Shown piece after piece: positions 1-8,199 of a stretch of 36,779 bases of DNA. Location of the stretch: assembly GCA_002255935.1 (NCBI GenBank), contig NKIO01000019.1:16522-53300 (forward strand), given 5' to 3'. Position 1 is the first letter of the stretch. Each line of letters opens with the position of its first letter. A model generated the notes under the pieces. It made no database searches. It saw nothing but the letters and a program-made list of their open reading frames with translations, and had not been told where the DNA came from. This stretch comes from Comamonadaceae bacterium PBBC2 (GTDB lineage Bacteria; Pseudomonadota; Gammaproteobacteria; Burkholderiales; Burkholderiaceae_C). Both the position numbers and the translations under genes were made by a program.

Positions 1-500
1 GTCTCCAGGCCCCCGTCGATCTCGCGGGTCACTTGGGCTTTGCCGTCCACGATCTCGACTTTGGAAGCGAATGTGGCTTGGGGTAAGTCGGCCAGCGCAG
101 CCAGCATCTGGCCGGTTTGGTTGCAGTCGTCGTCAATCGCTTGTTTGCCCAAGATGATCAGGCCAGGTTGCTCTTTGTCGACCAAGGCCTTGAGCAGCTT
201 GGCCACGGCCAGCGGCTGCAGATCCAGGTCCGCAGGGGTTTCGACCAAGATGCCACGGTCTGCACCGATGGCCATGGCGGTGCGCAGGGTTTCTTGGCAC
301 TGGGCCACGCCGCAAGACACCGCGATCACCTCGGTGGCCAGGCCTTTTTCTTTCAGGCGCACGGCCTCTTCGACAGCGATCTCGTCAAAGGGGTTCATGC
401 TCATCTTGACGTTGGCAATGTCCACGCCGCTGTTGTCGGACTTGACGCGCACTTTGACGTTGTAGTCCACCACCCGTTTCACGGGAACAAGAATTTTCAT
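1..500 (-). CDS. etfB: Electron transfer flavoprotein beta subunit (partial)
   Basis: The ATG is at 500 and the frame runs off the left edge, so only the first 166 residues are seen. The protein starts [17 protein letters not shown] and carries [20 protein letters not shown] and [20 protein letters not shown], which are hallmarks of the ETF beta (FixA) family. With EtfA it forms a soluble FAD/AMP-binding heterodimer that takes electrons from acyl-CoA dehydrogenases and passes them to ETF-ubiquinone oxidoreductase. A GGAGA ribosome site lies about 8 bases before the start. A strong palindrome 51 bases further upstream is a likely operator. etfA would be expected to follow to the left, outside the window. 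Confidence 0.95.
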   Translation of the reverse strand, partial: MKILVPVKRVVDYNVKVRVKSDNSGVDIANVKMSMNPFDEIAVEEAVRLKEKGLATEVIAVSCGVAQCQETLRTAMAIGADRGILVETPADLDLQPLAVAKLLKALVDKEQPGLIILGKQAIDDDCNQTGQMLAALADLPQATFASKVEIVDGKAQVTREIDGGLE

Positions 501-550
501 GAAAGCATCTCCATTGATTGAAATATCAGGGCCAAGCCCATCGCCAACAG

Positions 551-571
551 TTGACGTTACGTAAACGTCAA
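551..571. promoter_or_regulatory. Palindromic operator-like site upstream of etfB
   Basis: Two perfect 8-base arms, TTGACGTT (551-558) and AACGTCAA (564-571), are separated by ACGTA. The site lies in the 142-base gap between the MscS gene stop and etfB. Its shape resembles operators described for MerR-family LiuR regulators of branched-chain amino acid and acyl-CoA catabolism in proteobacteria. That match is from memory, so the regulator name is tentative. No regulator gene is present in the window and I could not place a convincing -10/-35 pair around it. Confidence 0.6.
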
Positions 572-642
572 TTGTGCACCAGAACTGTCATCAGGCCAAC
601 CGCTTGGCAGCAAAAAAGAACGACCGTTCGAATTTTATACGC

Positions 643-1911
643 TCAAGCCCCCGGCCCGCTCAGATGAACCACCCTTTGTGGGAAAGGAATCTGGATCTGG
701 TTCGCCTGCAAGGCTTTGAGAATCGCCCGGTTGATGTCGGACTTCAAATTCATCTGCCCATTGGCGACATCGTCCAGCCAATACGTCACGGTGAACTCCA
801 AGCCGTCCGCCCCAAAGGCCGACAAGGCCACCAGCGGCGCAGGTTCAGCCAAGACCCGCTCGTGAGACGCACAGGCTTGGCTCAGCAATTCGATCACTTG
901 CTCAACGCTACTGTCATAAGCCACCACCACGGTGGTGCTCTGAGCCACTTGGGCATCCGACAGGGTCCAGTTTTCGATCCGCTGGGTGATCATCAATTCA
1001 TTGGGCACGATGGACTCACGGCCATTGGCGGCGCGGATCACGGTGTAACGGGCTTTGATGTCGGTGATCCGGCCTTCAAAACCGTCCACCCTGACCGTGT
1101 CACCGATGCGCACGCTGCGCTCGGCCAGAATCACAAAGCCACTGACATAGTTGGCCGCCAATTTTTGCAGGCCAAAACCGATGCCCACGCCCACAGCACC
1201 GCCCAAAACAGACAAGGCGGTCAAGTCAATGCCCACCGAAGACAGGGCCAACAACAGGCCCACAAACATCAAGAGCGCGCGCACCGTGTTGCTAATGACT
1301 TTGCGCAGCGACAAATCTCCGCCGGTGGCCGACTTGAGCAAACGCGCCTCGATGGCAGACGAAATCCACAGCACCACAATGAGCACCGCACACGCCGTCA
1401 GGGCCCCCTCCAGCAAGGTGCGCACCGACAGCACCGATGCGCCGACTTTCCAATGGATCTGGTCGAGTTCGCCCAGCACCAGCGGCAAGATGCCCGTGAC
1501 CCAAAGCACCACCCCGCCCCAGGCCAGCCAAGAGATGGTCCGCTCCAGCGCCCGCACAAAAGGGGCCCCAGCAAAGGCGGCTTGCAAGACCTTGACCCCC
1601 AGCCGGATCGCCGCCAAGGAGGTGCACACCGGCAACAAGATTTCAAACATCACCAGCGCATGGTCGTGCGTCAAAGCGATGCGAGCGACAAAGGTCAAGG
1701 CCAGCAACAAGACCGGAAACAACACGCCATCGACCAGCTTGCGGCCGAGCAGCACCTTGAGCTCATGGCCTGGCAAAAGTCGGCGCAGCCCCCACACCAA
1801 GAGCCAGGACAAAAGGATGCACAAGACAAAAGCGGCGATCGCCATCAATGACTCGTGCTGGAGCAAGGCGTCCAGCCAGGCCATGGGGTCTGCGATGTGA
1901 ACGGATTTCAT
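643..1911 (-). CDS. MscS-family mechanosensitive ion channel
   Basis: A 422-residue inner-membrane protein with about six or seven predicted membrane helices. The pore-lining helix and start of the cytoplasmic beta domain are recognisable near residues 235-300: a glycine-rich stretch (LGGAVGVGIGFGLQKLAANY) followed by ERSVRIGDTVRVDGFEGRI and NGRESIVPNELMI. It is longer than E. coli MscS (286) because of extra N-terminal helices, as in many MscS homologues. The family releases solutes on osmotic downshock. The frame can be read from a TTG at 1920, but ATG at 1911 overlaps the TGA of the enoyl-CoA hydratase gene as ATGA, which suggests translational coupling, so 1911 is preferred. Confidence 0.92.
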   Translation of the reverse strand: MKSVHIADPMAWLDALLQHESLMAIAAFVLCILLSWLLVWGLRRLLPGHELKVLLGRKLVDGVLFPVLLLALTFVARIALTHDHALVMFEILLPVCTSLAAIRLGVKVLQAAFAGAPFVRALERTISWLAWGGVVLWVTGILPLVLGELDQIHWKVGASVLSVRTLLEGALTACAVLIVVLWISSAIEARLLKSATGGDLSLRKVISNTVRALLMFVGLLLALSSVGIDLTALSVLGGAVGVGIGFGLQKLAANYVSGFVILAERSVRIGDTVRVDGFEGRITDIKARYTVIRAANGRESIVPNELMITQRIENWTLSDAQVAQSTTVVVAYDSSVEQVIELLSQACASHERVLAEPAPLVALSAFGADGLEFTVTYWLDDVANGQMNLKSDINRAILKALQANQIQIPFPQRVVHLSGPGA

Positions 1912-2702
1912 GTTTTCCAAGCAGGGTTTCGTTTCTCGATGAAGGCCTGAACACCCTCTTGCGCCACCTCATGGACCATGTTGCAAGCCATGGTTTGGCC
2001 AGCCAACTGGTAGGCCGCCTCGATGCCCATCTCGCGCTGCTTGTAAAACAGGGCTTTGCCCAGGCGCACCGCTTCGCGGGGCTTGGCCAAAATCGCCTCC
2101 ACCAAGGCGTTGACATGCGCATCCAAATCAGACACGGGCGCGACGCGGTTGATCAAGCCGCGCTGACAGGCCTCATCCGCCGAAATGAAGCCGCCTGTGA
2201 GCAGCATTTCCATGGCCTGCTTGGCCGGCATGTTGCGCACCAAGGGCACGCTGGGCGTGGCGCAAAACAAGCCCACATCGATGCCATTGACGCCAAACTG
2301 CACGCCTTGGGCCGCCACGGCCAGATCGCACTGGGCGACCAGCTGGCAACCCGCGGCGGTGGCCACACCCTGCACACGCGCGATCACGGGCACAGGCAGG
2401 TTTTGGATCGACAGCATCATGCGTGTGCATTGCGCAAACAGCTTTTGGTAATAGTTCAATGCGGGCTGTGCGCGCATTTCTTTGAGGTTGTGACCCGCGC
2501 AAAAGGCCTTGCCCGCAGCGCCCAGCACCACCAGACGCGCGTCCGCATCTTGTTCAATCTGCGCGAAAGCGTTTTGCAAAGCCGCCAGCATGGCTTCGCC
2601 CAAGGTGTTGAAGGTGCTGGGGCTGTTGAGGGTCAGCCGGTGCACGCCGCGGTCATCGCGTTCATGCAGCAAGATGTCGGATGGATAAGCGGTAGAAGTC
2701 AT
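1908..2702 (-). CDS. Enoyl-CoA hydratase/isomerase family protein
   Basis: A 264-residue crotonase-fold protein. It shows the oxyanion-hole segment GKAFCAGHNLKEM, the second glycine region ATAAGCQLVAQCDLAVAA, and GVNGIDVGLFCATPSVPLVR; the C-terminal helix ends in IEKRNPAWKT. Crotonases hydrate or isomerise acyl-CoA thioesters. The position of the usual second catalytic glutamate is occupied by GIDVGLFC, so classical hydratase activity is uncertain; the sequence resembles ECHDC3-like members, which often lack it. The frame is open back to 2798, but the residues before the ATG at 2702 are not family-like. It sits 28 bases after the deacetylase-like gene and overlaps the channel gene, so the three probably share a transcript. 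Confidence 0.9.
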   Translation of the reverse strand: MTSTAYPSDILLHERDDRGVHRLTLNSPSTFNTLGEAMLAALQNAFAQIEQDADARLVVLGAAGKAFCAGHNLKEMRAQPALNYYQKLFAQCTRMMLSIQNLPVPVIARVQGVATAAGCQLVAQCDLAVAAQGVQFGVNGIDVGLFCATPSVPLVRNMPAKQAMEMLLTGGFISADEACQRGLINRVAPVSDLDAHVNALVEAILAKPREAVRLGKALFYKQREMGIEAAYQLAGQTMACNMVHEVAQEGVQAFIEKRNPAWKT

Positions 2703-2730
2703 GCACCCGATTGTGCCCAAAACCAGGGCT

Positions 2731-3684
2731 TCAAACGTCGGCCAGCACCCGCAAGTGGGCTTCGACGCTTCGCGACAGCGCACTGGGGTTGTAGCCACCC
2801 TCTAGGCAACTGACGATGCGGCCTTGGGCATGGCGCATGGCCACATCTTTGATGCGCCGCGTGATCCAGGCGTAATCCTGCTCGACCAAACCCATCTGGC
2901 CCATGTCGTCTTCGCGGTGCGCATCAAAACCCGCGCTGATGAAAATCAGCTCAGGTTTGTGCGCTTCCAAGCGCGGCATCCACATCATGTCGATCAACTC
3001 ACGGATGTCCATGCCTTTGGTGTAGGCCGGTACCGGCAGATTGACCAGGTTGGCAGCGTTCGATTGCGAGCCGCCTTCTGGGTAAAAGGGGTGCTGAAAA
3101 AAGCTGACCATCAAGATCCGCTCGTCACCGGCCACGATGTCTTCGGTGCCGTTGCCATGGTGGACATCGAAGTCCACGATCGCCACCCGCTTCAGGCCAT
3201 GGCGCTCCACCGCATGCTTGGCCGCAATGGCCACGTTGTTGAAAAAACAAAAACCCATGGCCTTGTCGCGGCAAGCATGATGCCCCGGAGGTCGGGTTGC
3301 GCAAAAAGCGTTTTCCAACTCGCCTGCGATCACCGCATCGGTCGCCTCAATGGCCGCACCCGCCGACACCAAGGCCGCATCCCAAGTGTGCACATTGATC
3401 GAGGTGTCTGAATCCAGCGCCGTGTGGCTGGGGCCGCCAGCGGCCACATCGTCGCGCAAGTTGTCGCTCAAACCACGCAAGGAGGCCACATGCATGCGCC
3501 CGTGGGCCAGCTCAATGTCAGCCAGGGCCGCCGGGCCCGCCTCGCGCCGCTGCAAAGCCATGTCCAGCCCAGTGACCAGCAAGCGGTCTTCGATCGCGCT
3601 GATGCGCTCGGGGCATTCGGGGTGGCCGGCGCCCATTTCGTGCTTCATGCACAAGGGGTGAGTGAAGTAACCTGTCGCGCCCAT
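2731..3684 (-). CDS. Histone deacetylase-like (class II) amidohydrolase
   Basis: A 317-residue arginase/deacetylase-fold enzyme. Catalytic histidines are in RPPGHHA (residues 131-137). The zinc ligands appear as D173 and H175 in DFDVHHGNGT and D254 in SAGFDAHRED; EGGYN closes the active site. Bacterial members deacetylate small substrates such as acetylpolyamines or act on acetyl-lysine; the substrate here cannot be told. ATG at 3684 (MGATGYFTHP) was chosen because the family begins about here, and the 29 extra upstream residues of the longer frame are Lys/Arg-rich and unlike it. It is first of three same-strand genes with enoyl-CoA hydratase and MscS. Confidence 0.93.
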   Translation of the reverse strand: MGATGYFTHPLCMKHEMGAGHPECPERISAIEDRLLVTGLDMALQRREAGPAALADIELAHGRMHVASLRGLSDNLRDDVAAGGPSHTALDSDTSINVHTWDAALVSAGAAIEATDAVIAGELENAFCATRPPGHHACRDKAMGFCFFNNVAIAAKHAVERHGLKRVAIVDFDVHHGNGTEDIVAGDERILMVSFFQHPFYPEGGSQSNAANLVNLPVPAYTKGMDIRELIDMMWMPRLEAHKPELIFISAGFDAHREDDMGQMGLVEQDYAWITRRIKDVAMRHAQGRIVSCLEGGYNPSALSRSVEAHLRVLADV

Positions 3685-3821
3685 ACGGCTTGTCTTTCTG
3701 CAAAGCAGGTCCCTCGGGGCCTTGCTTTTCTTGAATTTTTCGAATTGATGGCCCAGCTTATCACGCGGCAACTTGCCCTCTTCTGAGCCAAATCATGCTC
3801 TGCGCCGATTAAACTGACCGC

Positions 3822-4973
3822 ATGCAATTTGAAATGCCATCACGCCACCTTGGCCTGAAACACTTGACCCTGGTGGGGTGCCTTTGCACCGCCTTCGCCG
3901 CCTTGTATGCCCCTACTACCGCCCTGGCCAAAAAACACGGCAGTGGCCAGTCCAGCCAGCTGGCCAAAACGGTCAAACCACGCCAAGGAGCCAAGCACGC
4001 CCAACACAAGGGCACCGCCCTGAACGAAGACATCCATGTGATGGCTTGGGCCCAAGAGGCTGCGCCGCGCCTGCAATTGGACCCTGCATGGCTGCACAAA
4101 ACCATGGCCCAAGCCCAGCGCCTGCCCGTGGTGGAAAAACTGGTGTTGCCCTCCCCTTCCCCCGTGGCCAAAGACTGGGCCGCCTACCGCGCCCGCTTCA
4201 TTGAGCCCACCCGCATCCAGGCCGGCGCTCGTTTTTGGCGCAAACACCAAGCCACACTGGAGCGTGCCGAACAAGCATTTGGCGTTCCCGCGTCCATCGT
4301 GGTGGGCATCATTGGCGTGGAGACCTTGTACGGACAAAACACGGGCAACTTCCGTCTGATCGATGCTTTGGGCACCTTGGCCTTCCACTTTCCAGATGCC
4401 CACCCACGGGCCGTAGAGCGACAAGCTTTCTTTCGGTCGGAACTGGAGCAGTTTTTGCAGCTGAGCGCGCGCAGCGGTGCAGACCCGCTGTCGGTGCGGG
4501 GCAGCTATGCGGGCGCCATGGGTTTGCCGCAGTTCATGCCGTCGAGCTGGGTCAAATACGCGGTGGACTTTGATGGCGATGGCCGCATCGACTTGTTTGG
4601 CAGCCCAGCTGACGCCATCGGTTCGGTGGCCAACTATTTCAAGGCCTTTCAGTGGCGCACCGGCATGCCCACCCATTACCCGGTGAGCCTGAACGCACAA
4701 ACCGACATGGACACGTTGATGGCGCCAGACATCTTGCCCACCTTCAGCGTGGCCAGCTTCATCGCCAAGGGCGCAGGCCTGGAAGGCTCCGCCTTGGCGC
4801 ACCCAGGCCCCCTGGCACTGATCGAGCTGCGCAACGGCCCCAACGCCCCGAGCTATGTGGCGGGCACCGAAAACTTCTACGCCATCACGCGCTACAACTG
4901 GAGCAGCTACTACGCGATGGCGGTGATCGAATTGGCCGATGCGGTGGCGCGTGAGGTCAGAAACTCGCCTTGA
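3822..4973 (+). CDS. mltB: Lytic murein transglycosylase B
   Basis: A 383-residue SLT_2-family enzyme that cleaves peptidoglycan glycan strands to 1,6-anhydro-muropeptides in the periplasm. A signal peptide spans about residues 13-36. The catalytic glutamate is E167 in VVGIIGVETLYGQNTG. Family motifs GSYAGAMGLPQFMPSSW (227-243) and an EF-hand-like calcium loop DFDGDGRIDL (249-258), known from Slt35/MltB, follow. The C-terminus NFYAITRYNWSSYYAMAVIELA is typical. I see no clear lipobox, so it may be a soluble form. It is transcribed divergently from the deacetylase-like gene. Confidence 0.95.
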   Translation: MQFEMPSRHLGLKHLTLVGCLCTAFAALYAPTTALAKKHGSGQSSQLAKTVKPRQGAKHAQHKGTALNEDIHVMAWAQEAAPRLQLDPAWLHKTMAQAQRLPVVEKLVLPSPSPVAKDWAAYRARFIEPTRIQAGARFWRKHQATLERAEQAFGVPASIVVGIIGVETLYGQNTGNFRLIDALGTLAFHFPDAHPRAVERQAFFRSELEQFLQLSARSGADPLSVRGSYAGAMGLPQFMPSSWVKYAVDFDGDGRIDLFGSPADAIGSVANYFKAFQWRTGMPTHYPVSLNAQTDMDTLMAPDILPTFSVASFIAKGAGLEGSALAHPGPLALIELRNGPNAPSYVAGTENFYAITRYNWSSYYAMAVIELADAVAREVRNSP

Positions 4974-5022
4974 ACTTCAATTGAAAAAATAAACGGCATA
5001 CCTCTGTGCAAGGAAACCCATT

Positions 5023-5373
5023 GTGACCTTTTCACGTGAACGAATTGGCCTTCTGGCTGGGTTGTTGCTCATGGCCACATCAGGCCCAACTGCACTGGGT
5101 GCCAGTTTGTTTGGCGACCATTCCTGCGAGTCTTGGCAAAGCTTGCCTGATGCCGACAAGCGTGCATGGACGAACGCCTTTTTGGCACCGCTGAGCTTGA
5201 CCCTCAAGGGCCTGCAAAAAAGGAAAGAAGACCCCTACAACGACGACCCCAAGGCCTCTGAAAAAGCCATCGTCGGCATTGATGACTTTTGCTTAAAAAG
5301 CCCTGACTTGGGAGCCGCCGATGGTGCGGGGCGCTACCTGAAAAAGCTGTTGGACATGCCGCCCACGAGATGA
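5023..5373 (+). CDS. Small exported protein of unknown function
   Basis: A 116-residue protein with a signal peptide (about residues 8-27, ending ALGA). The mature part has two cysteines (SCESW and DFCLKS) that could form a disulfide, and is rich in Lys and Asp. It loosely resembles small periplasmic Rap1a/HdeA-like proteins, but I do not recognise a named family. The start is GTG at 5023, chosen because AGGAAA lies about 7 bases upstream and because the next ATG would remove most of the signal peptide. Confidence 0.7.
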   Translation: MTFSRERIGLLAGLLLMATSGPTALGASLFGDHSCESWQSLPDADKRAWTNAFLAPLSLTLKGLQKRKEDPYNDDPKASEKAIVGIDDFCLKSPDLGAADGAGRYLKKLLDMPPTR

Positions 5374-5382
5374 ACAGACCGT

Positions 5383-5450
5383 AGGCGAGAATTTGGAGGG
5401 TGTTAACCTATTTTCGCCTGCCGTGAAACACAGCGAGAGCGGCAAGAACT
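5383..5450 (+). other. Inverted repeats in the gap before the DUF2389 gene
   Basis: The 131-base gap holds AGGCGAGAAT (5383-5392) and ATTTTCGCCT (5410-5419), which pair over 10 positions with one G-U, with a smaller GGT/ACC pair inside the loop. A second short pair, TGCCG and CGGCA, follows. No T-run follows the first hairpin, so it does not look like a simple terminator. It could be a leader structure or chance pairing. Confidence 0.35.
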
Positions 5451-5504
5451 GAGGTTTTCAGGTGCAGCGACTCGCTGGACATCGCCCTAAAACAGACCAA
5501 AGCC

Positions 5505-5726
5505 ATGAATCCTTTGAACCCCAAAAAACTGCTGCTGACCAAATGGACAGCGGTCAAGCCCGTGGCCAAGCAAAAACACTTTTTGGTCAGCCGAGTGATT
5601 CAACCCGTCGAGCCCACGGCCCCGATTGAATCGGTGGAAATCGAAGCGGTCTTAACAAAAGCCACCCAAGTCATCGCTTGGCGTGAACTGCAAGATGCTG
5701 GTGTCTGGCGACAAGGCTGGGTTTGA
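5505..5726 (+). CDS. TIGR02450 / DUF2389 small Trp-rich protein
   Basis: A 73-residue protein with the family signature LNPKKLLLTKWTAVKPVAKQ at the N-terminus and IEAVLTKATQVIAWRELQD followed by WRQGW at the C-terminus. This matches the small conserved TIGR02450 (DUF2389) family of proteobacteria and cyanobacteria in full length. Its function is unknown; it has no signal peptide and is presumably cytoplasmic. Its stop lies 13 bases before the serine hydrolase start, so the two may be co-transcribed. Confidence 0.85.
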   Translation: MNPLNPKKLLLTKWTAVKPVAKQKHFLVSRVIQPVEPTAPIESVEIEAVLTKATQVIAWRELQDAGVWRQGWV

Positions 5727-5739
5727 TGGAGACAAGACC

Positions 5740-6969
5740 ATGCAAAGAACTCTTCTTAGCCTGACCCTTGGCACATTGGCGCTTGCCATCCATTGGCCGG
5801 TACAGGCCGAAGTCGATGAAGTCTCGCTGGGCAAAGCACGGGGGTACCCGGCAGCGCCAACTCTGGCTCAAGCTGGCAGCAATGAGCACATTGTTTGGTC
5901 AAACAGTGGTGGGTATGAGAAATTTCTGCCCTTCAAAACCATCAAGCCAGGCACACCAAACCGCTTGATCAAGTCTGAAAAATCCATTCCGATTGCCTAC
6001 GAATTTTTGGGCAAAAAGCTCACTTTGAAAGACTATCTTGACCAGCGCCGGGTGACCAGTTTGCTGATCATGAAGGATGGTGTGATCCATCATGAGCATT
6101 ACCAGTACGAGCGCAATGAGCGCCATCGCTTCAATTCAGCCTCGATGGGCAAATCTGTGGTGGGGCTATTGGTCGGGCTGGCCATCCAAGATGGGGCCAT
6201 CCAGTCCGTCGATGATCGGGCCGCCCAATACATCCCCGAACTCCAGGGCACGCCGTTTGAGAAATTGACGATCAAGCACCTGCTCACCATGTCCACAGGC
6301 TTGGCCTGGAGTGAGGGCACTGCGGCTGGGGCACAGTACAAAAAAATGCTCCAAATCATGGAAGAGACCGGTGGGCTGGATGTGGTTTTGGGTTTCAAGG
6401 ACATTCAAGTCCTTGCAGAGCCCGGCGCGGCCTATTTCTACTCGTCGCTTGACTCGGAATTGCTGGGGCGAGTGCTGGCTGCGGCTGTGAAAAAAAATGT
6501 GTCCACCTACTTCGAAGAAAAAATCTGGAAGCCTCTGGGTGCCGAATCAACGGCCTCTTGGTACACGGACCGCAAGGGCGTCGAGAGAACGCATTGCTGC
6601 GTCGGCGCAACGACGCGAGATTTCGGACGCATCGGCGGTTTATTGGCCAATCAAGGTCAATGGAATGGCCAACAAATCATCCCCTCCGAATGGCTCCAAC
6701 AAATGACCATGCTGCACGGCGAGCACCTGCGCAAAGTGGCCATCGACAGAGAACCCCGCATGGGCTATGGCTATCACATTTGGTTGATGGCACCGCATCA
6801 AATCGCATTGCGTGGACACCGAGGACAGGTCATCTTTATCGACCAGCTCAACAAAATTGTCATGGTTCAAACGGCAGTTTATGGGCCAGCGCCAAACGCC
6901 ATGACCAACTTCCCAGAACTCGATGCCTTATGGTCTGGGGTTGTGGCATCCATGACGGCGCAGCAGTGA
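5740..6969 (+). CDS. Exported serine hydrolase, class C beta-lactamase/NylB-like
   Basis: A 409-residue beta-lactamase-fold (PF00144) protein with signal peptide (residues 1-23, ending VQA). Catalytic motifs are the SxxK pair S135-M-G-K138, the tyrosine motif Y234-S-S, and H360-R-G in place of KTG. The Y-S-S and HxG variants fit esterases and 6-aminohexanoate-dimer hydrolase-like enzymes better than true AmpC, so antibiotic hydrolysis is unlikely; the substrate is unknown. A pair of adjacent cysteines occurs in THCCVGATTRDFGRIGG. The ATG at 5740 has GGAGAC about 6 bases upstream; the earlier in-frame ATG at 5683 lies inside the previous gene. Confidence 0.9.
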   Translation: MQRTLLSLTLGTLALAIHWPVQAEVDEVSLGKARGYPAAPTLAQAGSNEHIVWSNSGGYEKFLPFKTIKPGTPNRLIKSEKSIPIAYEFLGKKLTLKDYLDQRRVTSLLIMKDGVIHHEHYQYERNERHRFNSASMGKSVVGLLVGLAIQDGAIQSVDDRAAQYIPELQGTPFEKLTIKHLLTMSTGLAWSEGTAAGAQYKKMLQIMEETGGLDVVLGFKDIQVLAEPGAAYFYSSLDSELLGRVLAAAVKKNVSTYFEEKIWKPLGAESTASWYTDRKGVERTHCCVGATTRDFGRIGGLLANQGQWNGQQIIPSEWLQQMTMLHGEHLRKVAIDREPRMGYGYHIWLMAPHQIALRGHRGQVIFIDQLNKIVMVQTAVYGPAPNAMTNFPELDALWSGVVASMTAQQ

Positions 6970-7066
6970 ACTTGCACCTGAAACTTAGGGCATAGATCCA
7001 TTTTCGTATTCACAAAACTCACTGGATTCGTACCATCGGGAGGGTCTTTTATCCAACACGAAACTC

Positions 7067-7405
7067 ATGGCATCCATCCCCTTCAGCCGTACAGCCTCGA
7101 TCGGCATCGCATTCCTTTTGACGGCCGCTTTCTCCATTTTTTTAACCACTGCTCTTTCACCTGTGTTGGCTGAAAAGCAGACAGGTGTCAGCAACGACGA
7201 AAACGAATTCGTTTTTGCCGGAACATGCCACAACGGTGAAAACTACCGCCTGTTCAGCTACAACAAAGTGGTCAATGGCCAAACCTCCTCGCATTACGAC
7301 TACGAAGGTCCTGTTGGCAAAGGCAGCGTCAGCACACAGGCCTCGCCTCGCACCATGGCTGTGCGTGTATGCCGAAAAATGGCCGAAATCATCGATGACC
7401 ATTGA
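7067..7405 (+). CDS. Small exported protein of unknown function
   Basis: A 112-residue protein with a long hydrophobic segment (about residues 11-35, ending PVLAEK) that is probably a signal peptide or membrane anchor. The mature part has two cysteines (GTCHNG and VRVCRKM) and no motif I recognise. It lies between the serine hydrolase and the two-component pair, all on the plus strand, with 75 bases before the response regulator. Confidence 0.6.
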   Translation: MASIPFSRTASIGIAFLLTAAFSIFLTTALSPVLAEKQTGVSNDENEFVFAGTCHNGENYRLFSYNKVVNGQTSSHYDYEGPVGKGSVSTQASPRTMAVRVCRKMAEIIDDH

Positions 7406-7480
7406 TGGCCTGACCGACTGAAAATCCTGTCCTTTGAACCTAAGTTTTATTGCGATGCGCTGGGGTGCAGTTGTAAGATC

Positions 7481-8146
7481 ATGAGCAACATGGACGCCCA
7501 GCCTTCCCAATCACTGCTCATCATCGACGACCACCCGATTTACAGAGAAGCGCTGGTTGAACGTTTGACCCAAGAGTTCCAACCTCAGGGCATTGAAGTG
7601 CTGGGTGCCAGCAGCGCAGCCGAGGGCCTGGAAATCCTGGACCAGGGTCACAAACAGTGGATCATTTTGCTGGACATTTTGATGCCAGGCCTCAGTGGTG
7701 TCGCCTCCATCAAAGTTTTTAAAACCAAGCACAACGTTGCCCATGTGATTGCGGTCTCAGGGCTGGATGAAAACGCATGGGAGCCCCGCGCAGTGGCCGC
7801 TGGCGCCACGCTGTTTTTGTCCAAAAACAACACCTCTGACCGCATCATCGGCAAAATCAAATCCTTGCTCGATTCAAGTCCAAGCTGGAAAGCCTTGCCC
7901 AGAGATGCCGAGCCTCAAGAATACCGATTGACGCAACGCCAATTGGAAGTCCTGCAGCTCATTGCCATGGGCCACCCCAACAAGGTGATTGCCGACTACC
8001 TGGACATCAAGGAACAGACCATCAAGATCCACATCAATCAGATCTTCAAAGAGTTGCGCGTGTTCAACCGAACGCAAGCGGTTTTGAAGGCACAAAAAAG
8101 TCATTTACTGACGACCAACAGCCCTCCGATTTCCGAATCCATTTGA
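7481..8146 (+). CDS. LuxR/NarL-type response regulator
   Basis: A 221-residue two-component regulator. The receiver domain (residues 11-130) has the acidic pair D16/D17, phospho-acceptor D65 in LLDILMPG, a serine at the switch position in AVSG, and K115 in FLSKNN. A GerE/LuxR helix-turn-helix covers about 150-207 (LTQRQLEVLQLIAMGHPNKVIA...IKIHINQIFKEL). The end overlaps the kinase frame, which supports pairing. No clear Shine-Dalgarno precedes ATG 7481. A possible promoter (TTGCGA 7450, GTAAGA 7473) would put the transcript start near the ATG, so the mRNA could be nearly leaderless. Confidence 0.93.
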   Translation: MSNMDAQPSQSLLIIDDHPIYREALVERLTQEFQPQGIEVLGASSAAEGLEILDQGHKQWIILLDILMPGLSGVASIKVFKTKHNVAHVIAVSGLDENAWEPRAVAAGATLFLSKNNTSDRIIGKIKSLLDSSPSWKALPRDAEPQEYRLTQRQLEVLQLIAMGHPNKVIADYLDIKEQTIKIHINQIFKELRVFNRTQAVLKAQKSHLLTTNSPPISESI

Positions 8147-8199
8147 GCTTGGAGACGCTGAGCCATGGAGCGGTGAATCCCACACGCATCATCACCAGC

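Noticed and set aside
574..1851. 425-codon plus-strand open frame opposite the MscS gene
   Set aside because: Rich in His, Gln and Arg with no domain, and exactly antisense to a clear MscS protein; an artefact of GC-rich codon use.
5740..6969. Antibiotic-resistance beta-lactamase call for the serine hydrolase
   Set aside because: The tyrosine motif is YSS and the third motif is HRG rather than YxN and KTG, which fits esterase/NylB-like hydrolases.
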